Of a stretch of 64,000 bases of DNA, positions 16,923 to 26,208 are shown one piece after another. This DNA comes from Bacillota bacterium (GTDB taxonomy: Bacteria > Bacillota > Clostridia > Clostridiales > Clostridiaceae). The DNA lies in assembly GCA_021781745.1 (NCBI GenBank), contig JAJXWH010000013.1:47383-111382 (forward strand). The letters run 5' to 3'. The notes beneath the pieces were generated by a model, which was not told the origin of the DNA, made no database searches, and was given only the letters and a program-made list of their open reading frames with translations. Positions within the stretch are counted from its first letter, which is position 1. Each line of letters starts with the position of its first letter. The translations under genes and the position numbers were made by a program.

Positions 16923-17825
16923 TTATAAATACAGTTTAGTTTCAACTCTTCTATCGTATTCTGACCAAGTGCCAGATTGCGTTGTATTTTTTATTTGTGA
17001 AATTTTATTCATAGTTGCATCTATAGAATCAGCATAATTTATTATAAATGATTCTTCCATTCTCATTTCCCGTGGTGAACCATATTCAAGCTTCCCATGA
17101 TGCTGAACAACGCACCCCTTTATTCTTGCAATGAAATCCTCTGCAAATAAGTCTGGTTTATCTTTAATAGCTTTGTCTATCATTTCTATGCCAATGACTA
17201 TATGACCTTCCATTTCGCCTCTTAGGGTATATTTAAATGGACCATCATAATATAATTCGTAAATTTTGCCTATATCATGAAGTTTCGCTGCTAAAACCGC
17301 AATTTCTGTTCTTCTACAATTATATTTTTCACAAAGCATTATAGTTAAATCCATAACATTTAGAGTATGTTCTGCAAGTCCCCCTATATAATTATGATGC
17401 ATAGACACACCACCTATACCTCGCTTAAATTTATCTAAAAATTCTTCATCTCTAAAGAAATAATCATTCAAAACTTTAGCTTCCTCAGAAATAACATACT
17501 TTTCTGTATATCGCTCTATTTCTTCCATAATATCATCAATAGGCCTGCTTATCGTAGGTAAATAATCTGGAATATTATAACTTTCAACAAATTCATATGC
17601 TTTTACATCTAAGTTACCATCTCTAATACCTTCTATTTCTATTACTCTGCCTTCCCTAATATCATCTTTTTTATTAGGCAAATTAGCTTTTATTTCGCCA
17701 CTTCTATCTGCTAATATACATACAATTTTACTAGAATCTCTAAATAAAATTCTCATAACCATTAATGATAATTTTAAGCTCTCTCCACTTTTCATATCAC
17801 ATAAAAAATTCTCTTTAGTATCCAT
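16923..17825 (-). CDS. YhaM-type OB-fold/HD-domain 3'-5' exoribonuclease
   Basis: 300 residues from ATG 17825 (GGAGGG six bases upstream; the ATG at 17846 has none). The N-terminal ~80 residues form an OB-fold (LKLSLMVMRILFRDSSKIVCILADRSGEIKANL). The HD domain follows: GGLAEHTLNV, AAKLHDIGKIYEL and QHHGKLEYG. This is the arrangement of YhaM/CvfA-type nucleases that trim RNA or DNA 3' ends with divalent metal. It is slightly shorter than B. subtilis YhaM (about 314). Confidence 0.88.
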   Translation of the reverse strand: MDTKENFLCDMKSGESLKLSLMVMRILFRDSSKIVCILADRSGEIKANLPNKKDDIREGRVIEIEGIRDGNLDVKAYEFVESYNIPDYLPTISRPIDDIMEEIERYTEKYVISEEAKVLNDYFFRDEEFLDKFKRGIGGVSMHHNYIGGLAEHTLNVMDLTIMLCEKYNCRRTEIAVLAAKLHDIGKIYELYYDGPFKYTLRGEMEGHIVIGIEMIDKAIKDKPDLFAEDFIARIKGCVVQHHGKLEYGSPREMRMEESFIINYADSIDATMNKISQIKNTTQSGTWSEYDRRVETKLYL

Positions 17826-18066
17826 ATTTCCCTCCAATTTAAACATAATTATTAAATATAGTATATGTAAAAAATTTATTTATACTTATTTATATCATAC
17901 TTAAATTGTAAGCGTAAAAAGTAATAGAACCTTAAAAAACAATAAAGATTTACCACTCTGACACACTCCTTTTGTTTGAAGTATTGTCTGTGGAATTTCA
18001 TAAGTTATAAAACTATAAGATTATTCAATTATTGACTAACTAATATTGTTATTTTGTTACGTTATC

Positions 18067-18204
18067 TTAATTTGTTTGCTCTGATGTACTCACAGATTTC
18101 ATAAATAAACCTCCAGAGCGCATTGCTAAACACTCAGCAACAAGTAATAACGCCATTGTTATGATCATTACTATAATTGCTATCTTTATTATACCTTTCT
18201 CCAT
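18067..18204 (-). CDS. Small single-pass membrane protein
   Basis: 45 residues: MEKGIIKIAIIVMIITMALL then LVAECLAMRSGGLFMK and a polar end. There is one membrane helix at the N-terminus (about 5-25). GGAGG lies seven bases before the ATG. It is too short for family assignment. The strong ribosome site and clean helix make it a credible small protein of unknown role. Confidence 0.55.
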   Translation of the reverse strand: MEKGIIKIAIIVMIITMALLLVAECLAMRSGGLFMKSVSTSEQTN

Positions 18205-18576
18205 AAATAATCCTCCTTATAGTTTATTTCTATATTCTTTTGTACTAAAATTCACTACTTTTATTATATCACATTTATAATAGGCTTTGTTAGACGAAAC
18301 TGTTATTATAGCAAGGCTAACGTACGAAAAAGTTTAGTTGACAAAAATTCCTGCTGGAACTTTTTTTAAATATGCCATTACAGCATATAACTATGAGAAT
18401 ATAACATTGCTTTTTAATTGAAGTGAATTTTAATTTATTATTTTGCTAAACATCAAAAAAGAAATTAATTATCACCCAATTTCGATATTCGCTAAAATCA
18501 CATTTTTTTATTTTAGATGTGAGTCCTGAAAATCAAATTATTTTCCCTTAAAAAGTTATATTAAGTCCTTAAATGC
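18205..18576. other. Non-coding stretch between the small membrane protein and the NlpC/P60 gene
   Basis: 372 bp, AT-rich. The only structure seen is AAAAAGTT...AACTTTTTTT at about 18328-18367, which could be a weak plus-strand terminator although no plus-strand gene precedes it. Nothing else identified. Confidence 0.35.
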
Positions 18577-19575
18577 TTAATTTAACACTCTTCCAACGTA
18601 TTTCATATTTGAAGTTGAAAGCTTAGAAATTTTTACTACATCTCCTGTATGAGGTGCTTGAATATACATATCATCCCCTATATACATTCCCACATGTGTA
18701 GAATCTGAAGGCCTATTAAACACCAAATCTCCTGGTTTAATTTCTGCCATGTCAACTGTAGATGTAAATTTCTGTTGATCCTCTGATATTCTAGGTACAT
18801 CTATTCCTTGAGATTTAAATACATATTGTATAAGTCCAGAACAATCGAAGCCCTCAGGTGATTCTCCTCCCCACACATAAGGTACTTTTAGATACCTTTC
18901 AGCCTCTTCAATTACCGCCTTAGCTTGTCCTGTAATATCCGAAGGTAAAGTTATAGGTACAGTAATACCTTCATCACCTGCAAAAATCACGCCATTTTCC
19001 TGAATATATTTTAAAAGATTTCCTTTTTGATCTTCCAATTCTTTAATTTTATTTTCAACATCTTCTTTATTTATTTCTAAATCCTTACGTTCTTTATCTA
19101 TATTATCCTGCATCACTAAAAGCTTCTTCTTTGATTCCTTGGCTTCTAAAATAAGATTCTTATCACTTGTACATATTTGAGATATTAATGATACTTTGTG
19201 AAGTGCATCTAAAACATTTCCTGAAGAAAACAGTGCATCTATGTATTGCATAGAAGTAACTTCTAGACCTCCATTTAATTGTATTCCCTTTAATCTCTCT
19301 GATAGTTGTTTATTGCTTTTATCAACTTTTTCTTGCGCTAATTTTAATAAATCACTATTTTCTTTTATCTCATTTTCCTTTTCAGATATTTGCTCTTTTA
19401 ATTTATTTAGGTTGTCCATATTACTTTCAATTTTTCTATCACAATCTTGTACATTCTCTATTGCTTCTTGGAGTGATGATGGATTTGGTTCCGCATAAGC
19501 TGGCAAAAAGTTACTCATTACCATAATAAAGAATAGTAAAGCTATTCTTGGTTTAATTCTATAATTTCTTTTCAT
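18577..19575 (-). CDS. Secreted NlpC/P60 peptidoglycan endopeptidase with coiled coil
   Basis: 332 residues. Signal peptide about 1-28 (ending PAYA), a long coiled coil (about 33-190) of the CwlO/YvcE type, a short linker, then an NlpC/P60 domain (about 215-332). Catalytic residues visible: Cys245 in GFDCSGL, His294 in STHVGMYIG and His309 in QAPHTGD. Such DL-endopeptidases cut stem peptides during cell elongation or separation, and the coiled coil is normally the regulatory arm bound by FtsEX. Single gene. Confidence 0.92.
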   Translation of the reverse strand: MKRNYRIKPRIALLFFIMVMSNFLPAYAEPNPSSLQEAIENVQDCDRKIESNMDNLNKLKEQISEKENEIKENSDLLKLAQEKVDKSNKQLSERLKGIQLNGGLEVTSMQYIDALFSSGNVLDALHKVSLISQICTSDKNLILEAKESKKKLLVMQDNIDKERKDLEINKEDVENKIKELEDQKGNLLKYIQENGVIFAGDEGITVPITLPSDITGQAKAVIEEAERYLKVPYVWGGESPEGFDCSGLIQYVFKSQGIDVPRISEDQQKFTSTVDMAEIKPGDLVFNRPSDSTHVGMYIGDDMYIQAPHTGDVVKISKLSTSNMKYVGRVLN

Positions 19576-19869
19576 TTTATCCTCCTTTAGTCACTTATTT
19601 TATTTTATAATCATTATGCAAATTCAACATAATATATGCAAAGTGTAAAAGAGTAAATACATTATGTTACATTAGGTTATTAAACAAATAGTTCATAAGT
19701 TACATATCCATTTAAAATTATATATATTGCTAATGAAAAAAAATTATGACTAAAAATAATCTTATTATAAGCCAAAATATTTACAAGTAACTCACTTAAT
19801 TATATCACGCTACCCATACTTATTCCACTTTTTTCCATACACTAAAAATAACAAAATACCCTGTGCTTC

Positions 19870-19940
19870 AAAAAAAAATGAGTTATTAATAGCATTTTAA
19901 ACATGACACCATATTTAAAAACCTTAATAACTCATTTTCT
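19870..19940 (-). terminator. Terminator after the PRPP synthetase gene
   Basis: Minus strand: ATGAGTTATTAA pairs with TTAATAACTCAT across a ~34-base loop, followed by TTTTTTTTT. The rest of the gap 19576-19985 shows only AT-rich promoter-like sequence. Confidence 0.75.
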
Positions 19941-19985
19941 CTTTATATTTCTATATTATTATCTATGTATTTTTAAGAACGAATA

Positions 19986-21077
19986 TTATTTATTTAATAA
20001 ACTTTGTATTATTCTTGTTGCATCCATATACTTAGCTATTGATCTACCATGATTTAATCGGCTTATAATTCTAGCTGACAACTCTGACAGGTCAACACCT
20101 TTAAACCATACTTCACCTTGTAAACTTGGTGGTATATATGTCAAGTTAGTAGAATATATTCTTGAGATTAATCCATCATCATATGCCTTTGCAAACTTTT
20201 CAAGTCCCTCAGTAAAGAAAGCAAAAGTAGCTGCTACATAAACATTTCTAGCATTTCTTTTCTTTAATTCTTTTGCAATATCAAGAACAGATTCACCAGA
20301 TGCTATCATATCATCAACAATTAGTACATCTTTTCCAGAAACCTCTCTTCCAACATATTCATGTTGAACAATTGGATTTTTTCCGTTTACAATTGTAGAA
20401 TGATCTCTTCTCTTGTAGAATAAACCAACATCTACACCTAGAACACTTGAATAATAAATAGCTCTATCCATCGCTCCAGTATCAGGACTTATTACAAGTA
20501 ATTTTTCCTTATCTAATTCTAATGTTTTTTCATTAGATACAATAGCTTTAACAATATCATAAGTTGGATATATATTTTCAAAAGATAATAAAGGAATAGC
20601 ATTTTGAATATTAGGGTCATGAACATCAAAAGTAATAATTTCATCAACACCTAATCTTTCAAGTTCTTGAAGCGCTAAAGCACAGTCTAAAGACTCTCTT
20701 CCTTTACGTCTATGTTGTCTTGATTCATATAATAGAGGCATTATTACAGTTATTCGTGCTGCTTTACCTCGTATTGCTGCAACAGTTCTTTTTATATCTT
20801 GAAAATGTTCATCTGGGCCTTTATGGTTTTCGATTCCAAACATTTTGTATGTGCAGCTATAATTTCCGACATCACATAAAATGTAGATATCTTTTGCTCT
20901 AACAGTCTCAGAAATTTTAACTTTTCCTTCTCCATTAGAAAATCTAATTTCTTCAACTGGTATTAAGAATGATTCAGTACAATTTCTGTTGTTTTGGATA
21001 TACTTGTTTATAGCATTACCTAATTCCGCACAGCTTTCTAATGCTATAATTCCAAGTTCATGATTTAATTCACTCAT
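19986..21077 (-). CDS. Ribose-phosphate pyrophosphokinase paralogue
   Basis: 363 residues, longer than the usual ~315 of Prs. Motifs: MPLLYESRQHRRKGRESLD (ATP/flexible loop region), FDVHDPNIQNAIP, and the PRPP loop DVLIVDDMIASGESVLDIAKEL. It makes PRPP from ribose-5-phosphate and ATP for nucleotide, His and Trp synthesis. Clostridia often have a standard prs beside glmU plus a divergent longer copy; this looks like the latter, so its regulation or substrate may differ. Monocistronic with a strong terminator. Confidence 0.85.
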   Translation of the reverse strand: MSELNHELGIIALESCAELGNAINKYIQNNRNCTESFLIPVEEIRFSNGEGKVKISETVRAKDIYILCDVGNYSCTYKMFGIENHKGPDEHFQDIKRTVAAIRGKAARITVIMPLLYESRQHRRKGRESLDCALALQELERLGVDEIITFDVHDPNIQNAIPLLSFENIYPTYDIVKAIVSNEKTLELDKEKLLVISPDTGAMDRAIYYSSVLGVDVGLFYKRRDHSTIVNGKNPIVQHEYVGREVSGKDVLIVDDMIASGESVLDIAKELKKRNARNVYVAATFAFFTEGLEKFAKAYDDGLISRIYSTNLTYIPPSLQGEVWFKGVDLSELSARIISRLNHGRSIAKYMDATRIIQSLLNK

Positions 21078-21254
21078 TTGCGTTCCCCTTTTTTTAATAT
21101 TTTTCTAGTATAGTGCTTATTGTTATAAAAAAACTCAAACAATTAAAGTATACCCTAAATTTTTATATATATAAATATATTATTACAAATTTCAGAAAAA
21201 ATTATAAGAATTTTATTTTATTTTTGTAATTTATATTTTCAAAGCAAATATAAA

Positions 21255-21294
21255 AGGGGCTATATTTTTGCAAATTAGTGCATAAATATAACCC
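21255..21294 (-). terminator. Terminator after the orphan ABC ATPase
   Basis: Minus strand GGGTTATATTTATGC pairs with GCAAAAATATAGCCCC, followed by TTTTATAT. Confidence 0.75.
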
Positions 21295-21319
21295 ATTTAA
21301 AGCCAACAATATTTTATAG

Positions 21320-22039
21320 TCAATTTAGAGTATAAATTCTTTTATAAGAATTATTTTTTTCCCCTATTATTTCTCCATCTCTTATAGTAATTATCCTTTG
21401 AGTTTCATTCGCAAGATCTCTATCATGGGTTATTAGTACTATGGTTCTTCCTTGTTTCTCGTGAATCTTATGAAATAAATTCATAACTGTTCTTCCGGTT
21501 TCAGAATCAAGAGCTCCTGTCGGCTCATCTGCAAGTATGATATCTGGGTCGTTCGCTAGAGCTCTTGCAATTGCAACTCTTTGTCTTTGCCCTCCAGATA
21601 ATTCATTAGGCAGATGATTGAGCCTATCATCCATTCCAACCAATTCTAATAGTTCCTTAGCTTTATTTATTCTTTCTTTTCGCTCCAAACCATAATACAA
21701 CATTGGTAATTCTACGTTTTTTAATGAATTTGTTCTCGCTATTAAGTTTGCAGTTTGAAATACAAATCCTATCTTTTTATTTCTTATTTCAGCTAACTTA
21801 TTATCATTGATTTTGTTTATATCAATATTGTCCAAGTAATAATCACCTGAAGTTTGCCTATCTAGAACTCCAATTATATTCATTAATGTACTTTTCCCTG
21901 ATCCTGATGCACCTACAATAGCCACAAATTCGCCAGCTCTGATGTTTATATTAATATTTTTAAGAATATCTAACTGGTTCGGCTTTCCAATAAAAAAACT
22001 CTTTGTAATATTTTTCATTTCAATAATATTATTACCCAA
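21320..22039 (-). CDS. MacB/LolD-type ABC transporter ATP-binding protein (orphan)
   Basis: 239 residues. Walker A GASGSGKST, signature LSGGQRQRVAIARAL, Walker B IILADEPTGALDS, H-loop THDRDLA. The family is the MacB/LolD/FtsE-like subgroup that works with FtsX-fold permeases. No permease gene is adjacent on either side, which is unusual. The start is TTG 22039 with GGGAGGG seven bases upstream. It may pair with a permease elsewhere, or the permease was lost. Confidence 0.88.
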   Translation of the reverse strand: MGNNIIEMKNITKSFFIGKPNQLDILKNININIRAGEFVAIVGASGSGKSTLMNIIGVLDRQTSGDYYLDNIDINKINDNKLAEIRNKKIGFVFQTANLIARTNSLKNVELPMLYYGLERKERINKAKELLELVGMDDRLNHLPNELSGGQRQRVAIARALANDPDIILADEPTGALDSETGRTVMNLFHKIHEKQGRTIVLITHDRDLANETQRIITIRDGEIIGEKNNSYKRIYTLN

Positions 22040-22285
22040 TTAACTTCCCTCCCATATAATCTCAAAACACAAACAACATCTACACATTTATAAGTACTAT
22101 ACACTAATTCTCTATTGTATATTATTGTTTAAAATAATAGTTTGTGACTAATTTTGAAACTATCTTAGGTTGCTAATCTTATAATTACTTTTTATAATTT
22201 CTTCCTTATATTAATATTATCACCAAACAGATCTCAATTCAATGTAAACTTTTTCACATCATCTTATTATATTTAGGTAATTATA

Positions 22286-22340
22286 AAAAAACAATATATT
22301 ATATTGATAAGCTTGTAGCTAAAATATAATATATTGTAGA
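22286..22340 (-). terminator. Terminator after the Suv3-like helicase
   Basis: CAATATATTATATT (22292-22305) pairs with AATATAATATATTG (22323-22336); minus-strand TTTTTTT follows. The rest of 22040-22285 is AT-rich with no gene or permease remnant seen. Confidence 0.8.
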
Positions 22341-22410
22341 AACTGTTTATTTTCTATTTACTTTACTATCACTAATAAAATATAATAAATTTTTTATCTT
22401 TAATACTAAA

Positions 22411-24168
22411 CTAAATCCTTAATAATATCTCATTTATTTCTTCACTAATCTTCATTCTTTCTTCGTAAACCCATTTTACATCTAATTTCAAGTTAAATAT
22501 CTTTGAAAATGAATAATACATATTTACTTTTTGATAATAAATTTCTAAATCATCTAATCCACCTCTAAAGCATTGTGGTTTAAACAGCTCATCTTGTTTA
22601 TTAATAAATAACTCATCTACATAGTTTAAAAATGTCTCCATTAATTCATCGCTGGAAACATCAAAGGGAACTTTTAGTAAATCCCATTGTATTTCTTCTC
22701 TAAGTTTATACTTCTTTATTCTATCTAAAATCAAAATGTATTCACTTACATCCATTTTAGTATAATAATCTAATTTTTCCTCTCTAGTACTCCATAATGC
22801 TAGTTTTTCATCTAAAGGCAGACTTCTAATCCTTAATATTGCCTCTGATGGTCCAATAACAGCTTGCCTAATAATTTCATCTTTAGTATCTAGTTTTGAT
22901 TTAATTATACCTGCATTTCCTCCAATACTTGCAATATATCCTACATCGTAAATACCCAGTCTTCCGGCACGTCCGCCAACTTGCTTTACTTCTTGTGAAG
23001 TTAACTCTCTTACTTCTTCTCCATCAAACTTTCTTATGCTTATAAAAATGATCCTTCTGATCGGCAAATTAACTCCCATTCCTATAGCATCAGTGGTTAC
23101 AAGTATTTTGGTTTCTTTATTAACAAATTGCTCATACTGCATCTTTCTAACTTCTGGTGGTAAATCACCATATATTATGCTTGCTTTAATACCTCTACTT
23201 GAATATTCCTCAGCAATTTCTAATACCCTCTTTTTTGAAAATACTACAATAGCATCTCCTTCTTGGATATCGCCATAATTAAAGTTTTTAAATTCAACTT
23301 CTAGTGGTATTGCCCTTTTATATTCTTTAATTTCAAATTCATCTTTACAATCATTTATCATTGTTTCTAAGATAACTCTTGCATTTGCAGCCCCGCAAAT
23401 ATGTATTTCATCACACTGAAGCCCAAGCACTGCTTTACTCCATGCCATTCCTCTGAAAGTATCAGAAATCATTTGAATTTCATCTATTACAGCTATATCA
23501 TAATGCTCTTTTAAATTCACTTTTTCTATTGTACAAGATGTATGAGTAGCACCCACATTTATTATTTCTTCCTCTCCAGTTTGAAGATCGCATATTACGC
23601 CTTCCTTATTTAGCTTTTCAAAATTTTCTAGTGCAAGAATTCTAAGTGGTGATAAATATACACCTTTTTTTGCACTTTTTAAGCGCTCTAGTGCGTTATA
23701 TGTTTTACCTGTATTTGTATCACCCAAATGTATATAAAATTTTCTTTTCATACTTCTAGCAGCTGGGTATTCATCTTTAGGATTCTTTGGAAAAGTTTCT
23801 TCAAATTCCTCTGCTACTAATCTTGGAATATGCTGTTTTGTAAGTATGGTCATTAAACCTTGGTTTAAATAATTATTATAATTTCCACGTACAACTTCAT
23901 AGAAATCAAATTCTGTATTATTCTTTTTATTATAACTATCAATCATTCTCTTTGATACATTTTCTAATAGTTCTTCATACCTTTCATAAACTTCCTTAAA
24001 ATCTTTTAAACTTTGATCTTCTAATTCTTTAAGGTGCCTAAGCTTCTTTCGTATTGAACTTTCATGTTCTAAAAGTGCTCCTGGTTTTGAATGCTCTACT
24101 ATTTCTTCTATTTGATTTATTTGACTTTTATATTTTTTAAATTCTCTTTGAGCTGCGTTATTTTTCAT
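22411..24168 (-). CDS. Suv3-like superfamily 2 RNA helicase
   Basis: 585 residues from ATG 24168 (GGAG eight bases upstream). An N-terminal coiled-coil-like region (1-110) precedes helicase domain 1: GDTNTGKT (149-156), GVYLSPLRILALENFEKLN, THTSCTIEKV, AVIDEIQMI (DEIQ 229-232) and MAWSKAVLGLQCDEIHICGAA. Domain 2 has SIIYGDLPPEVRKMQ, TDAIGMGVNLPIRRIIF and QVGGRAGRLG. These are the signatures of the Suv3 family, best known from the mitochondrial degradosome, where it unwinds RNA for decay. The clostridial role is unknown. It is monocistronic. Confidence 0.88.
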   Translation of the reverse strand: MKNNAAQREFKKYKSQINQIEEIVEHSKPGALLEHESSIRKKLRHLKELEDQSLKDFKEVYERYEELLENVSKRMIDSYNKKNNTEFDFYEVVRGNYNNYLNQGLMTILTKQHIPRLVAEEFEETFPKNPKDEYPAARSMKRKFYIHLGDTNTGKTYNALERLKSAKKGVYLSPLRILALENFEKLNKEGVICDLQTGEEEIINVGATHTSCTIEKVNLKEHYDIAVIDEIQMISDTFRGMAWSKAVLGLQCDEIHICGAANARVILETMINDCKDEFEIKEYKRAIPLEVEFKNFNYGDIQEGDAIVVFSKKRVLEIAEEYSSRGIKASIIYGDLPPEVRKMQYEQFVNKETKILVTTDAIGMGVNLPIRRIIFISIRKFDGEEVRELTSQEVKQVGGRAGRLGIYDVGYIASIGGNAGIIKSKLDTKDEIIRQAVIGPSEAILRIRSLPLDEKLALWSTREEKLDYYTKMDVSEYILILDRIKKYKLREEIQWDLLKVPFDVSSDELMETFLNYVDELFINKQDELFKPQCFRGGLDDLEIYYQKVNMYYSFSKIFNLKLDVKWVYEERMKISEEINEILLRI

Positions 24169-24409
24169 TAATCTCACTCCATTCTTTTGAAGTTAACAGT
24201 TGATGTTAAAATTTTTTTAGTATTTACAAAAAATAAATTATAAGATATAAAACTATGCTCCAAAAATTAGAGTCAAATCTAGTTAAATATATGTATATTT
24301 TATATAGTTACATGAAAATTATACCATACTCTTATATTTCTAAATAACAATAATTAAATATTATTAATTTATAATTCAGTTTATCTATAGAGTAAAGCCC
24401 TTTTTTATT

Positions 24410-24443
24410 TAAAAAGACCAGATGGCTTTCCATCTGGTCTTTA
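24410..24443 (-). terminator. Terminator of the ECF sigma/ABC operon
   Basis: A perfect stem AAAGACCAGATGG / CCATCTGGTCTTT with loop CTTT, A/T flanks on both sides. It is 27 bases past the permease stop. The other bases of 24169-24469 hold the helicase promoter region only. Confidence 0.85.
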
Positions 24444-24469
24444 TATAAATTATTAATAGCATTCTATTT

Positions 24470-25318
24470 CTATAAATCTCTTTTATTAAATTTTCTAATT
24501 GCTATAATAAGAAAAACTAAAGTATACACCACAATGTAAAATATCATAATATTGCTCGGTTCTACTGATTTTCCTATTGCCATTTCCAAGTTTAAATTTA
24601 AACCTGAAGAAGTAGTAAATAACAAGGAAGATGCTTTTCTATATACTGTATCCGATGGCATAACTAAACTTGTGATAATCCCTATGTTTGTAAGTATTTC
24701 TTTTAAGCTTGAAACTTCAATCACCTTTCCTATTTGTTCTATAATGCCACCTATCATACCGCAAAAATATAATATAACTATTAATATCCCAGCTCCTACA
24801 GTAGACATGCATGTGCTTAAAAAAATTCCCAATGATGATAAAGTTAATGGAAGAAGATATAGCATAAGCAGAGATTTTATTAAAGCTAAAAATGTAAACT
24901 GAAAAGTGAATCCTTTTCCCATAATTACATTTAATCCTATAATGCAGCCAAAGAGTATTGTTACATATAAAAGTAACATAAGTATTATTCCTAACCATCT
25001 TCCTAAGACCATCTCAAAACGATGAATAGGCTTTGAAAGTACTGCTAAATAATTTCCTTGTTCAATTTCATAAGAAATCGCACCTACGCTTGCAAATATG
25101 GATAGGAAGGCAATTATAAATCCACTTACATACATTCCAAGAGAAATAAACTGACTTGATATAGCTGCTCTCATCATTACATTCATTTGTCCTAAGGAGT
25201 TATATACATAATGCAATGCTATTCCATATAACGCCAAAAAACCAATTGTCATAGCAATGCAAATGATAATCTTTTTCTTAAACATCTCTAAAAAAGTAAG
25301 TTTAATAATTGCATTCAT
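24470..25318 (-). CDS. ABC-2 type transporter permease
   Basis: 282 residues with six predicted membrane helices (about 17-38, 55-85, 110-132, 140-165, 172-195, 255-275) and the ABC-2 motif EIEQGNYLAVLSKPIHRFEMVLGRW after helix 2. It overlaps the ATPase fragment stop by 4 bases. Together with the upstream ATPase it forms an exporter of the NatA/NatB or YxlFG type. Its position behind an ECF sigma and anti-sigma gene resembles the B. subtilis sigY-yxlCDEFG layout. Substrate unknown. Confidence 0.87.
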   Translation of the reverse strand: MNAIIKLTFLEMFKKKIIICIAMTIGFLALYGIALHYVYNSLGQMNVMMRAAISSQFISLGMYVSGFIIAFLSIFASVGAISYEIEQGNYLAVLSKPIHRFEMVLGRWLGIILMLLLYVTILFGCIIGLNVIMGKGFTFQFTFLALIKSLLMLYLLPLTLSSLGIFLSTCMSTVGAGILIVILYFCGMIGGIIEQIGKVIEVSSLKEILTNIGIITSLVMPSDTVYRKASSLLFTTSSGLNLNLEMAIGKSVEPSNIMIFYIVVYTLVFLIIAIRKFNKRDL

Positions 25319-25536
25319 CGTACATCTTCCTCCCCTACAACATCAATGAATAAACTCTCTAATGCATTTTCTTTTCTTTTTAATTCATATAAGCGACCTT
25401 TATTTTGTATAATTTTTTCTGCAATATTAGGTATAATATCATCTTCTACATTAATTTCAAAACCATTAGAAGTTCTCTTTAATTTCGGATCATAAAATTC
25501 CAAGGCCTTAACCAATTCTTCATTAACGTTATTAAT
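25315..25536 (-). pseudogene. Frame-shifted C-terminal part of the ABC ATPase
   Basis: This frame encodes NNVNEELVKALEFYDPKLKR...LFIDVVGEEDVR, the normal C-terminal tail of a CcmA/NatA-type ATPase. It has no ribosome site and only makes sense as a continuation of the gene at 25479-26201. The frames switch near 25540 (around CATTCTCCGCTATT on the coding strand), consistent with loss of one base. The site is not a homopolymer. Confidence 0.75.
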
Positions 25537-26201
25537 AGCGGAGAATGCAATAATTCCTTAATTGTGCCTATTTTTTGAATTTTTCCTTTATCTAAAATTG
25601 CTATTCTATCAGATATTAATTCCACTTCACTTAACAAATGAGTATTTAGAAAAATTGTTTTTCCCTGCTTCTTCAAATTCAAAATAATATCTCTTACTTG
25701 TTTGCGGCCTACTGGATCTAGTGCACTTGTAGGTTCATCTAAAAACAAAAGTAGCGGGTCTGATATAATAGCACATCCAAGTCCTATCCTCTGCTGCATC
25801 CCCTTACTATATTCCTTTATTTTTTTATTTTCATGACCTGAAAGTCCTACAATTTGTAGAACTTCAGGAATCCTTTTTTTAATTTCTAATGATGACATTT
25901 TATAAAGTTTACCATGAAAAGTCAAAAGCTCATATCCTGTAAGCCAAGAATGATATTGAAATAGTTCTGGAAGATACCCTATCTTTTTCCTTGCATCAAC
26001 ATCACCTATAGGCTTTCCCAAAACCTCAGCTTTTCCATCTGTAAGCTTTAAAAGTCCTAATAAGGTTTTTATAAACGTACTTTTTCCTGCTCCATTTTTT
26101 CCAAGGAAGCTAAACACTTCCCCCTCTTTTATAGAGAGGGAAATATCCTTAAAGCCTCCCTTCCCATTAAATTGTTTAGTTAAATGTGAAGTTTCAATCA
26201 T
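25479..26201 (-). CDS. ABC transporter ATP-binding protein (frameshifted near its C-terminus)
   Basis: 240 residues as it stands. Walker A GKNGAGKST, signature YSKGMQQRIGLG, Walker B LLFLDEPTSALDPVGR, H-loop NTHLLSE are all intact, so the nucleotide-binding domain (about 1-210) could fold. The last ~25 residues are out of frame; the natural tail is encoded in another frame at 25315-25536, and the undamaged protein would be about 295 residues. It lies 7 bases after the anti-sigma gene and partners with the permease at 24470-25318. Real decay and assembly error are both possible. Confidence 0.85.
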   Translation of the reverse strand: MIETSHLTKQFNGKGGFKDISLSIKEGEVFSFLGKNGAGKSTFIKTLLGLLKLTDGKAEVLGKPIGDVDARKKIGYLPELFQYHSWLTGYELLTFHGKLYKMSSLEIKKRIPEVLQIVGLSGHENKKIKEYSKGMQQRIGLGCAIISDPLLLFLDEPTSALDPVGRKQVRDIILNLKKQGKTIFLNTHLLSEVELISDRIAILDKGKIQKIGTIKELLHSPLLITLMKNWLRPWNFMIRN

Positions 26202-26208
26202 AATCTAT

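Noticed and set aside
24717..24998. A 93-residue minus-strand frame inside the ABC permease
   Set aside because: Alternative frame of a clear six-helix permease; no family features.
25479..25560. Programmed ribosomal frameshift in the ABC ATPase
   Set aside because: No slippery heptamer or downstream structure at the junction; a one-base loss is simpler.
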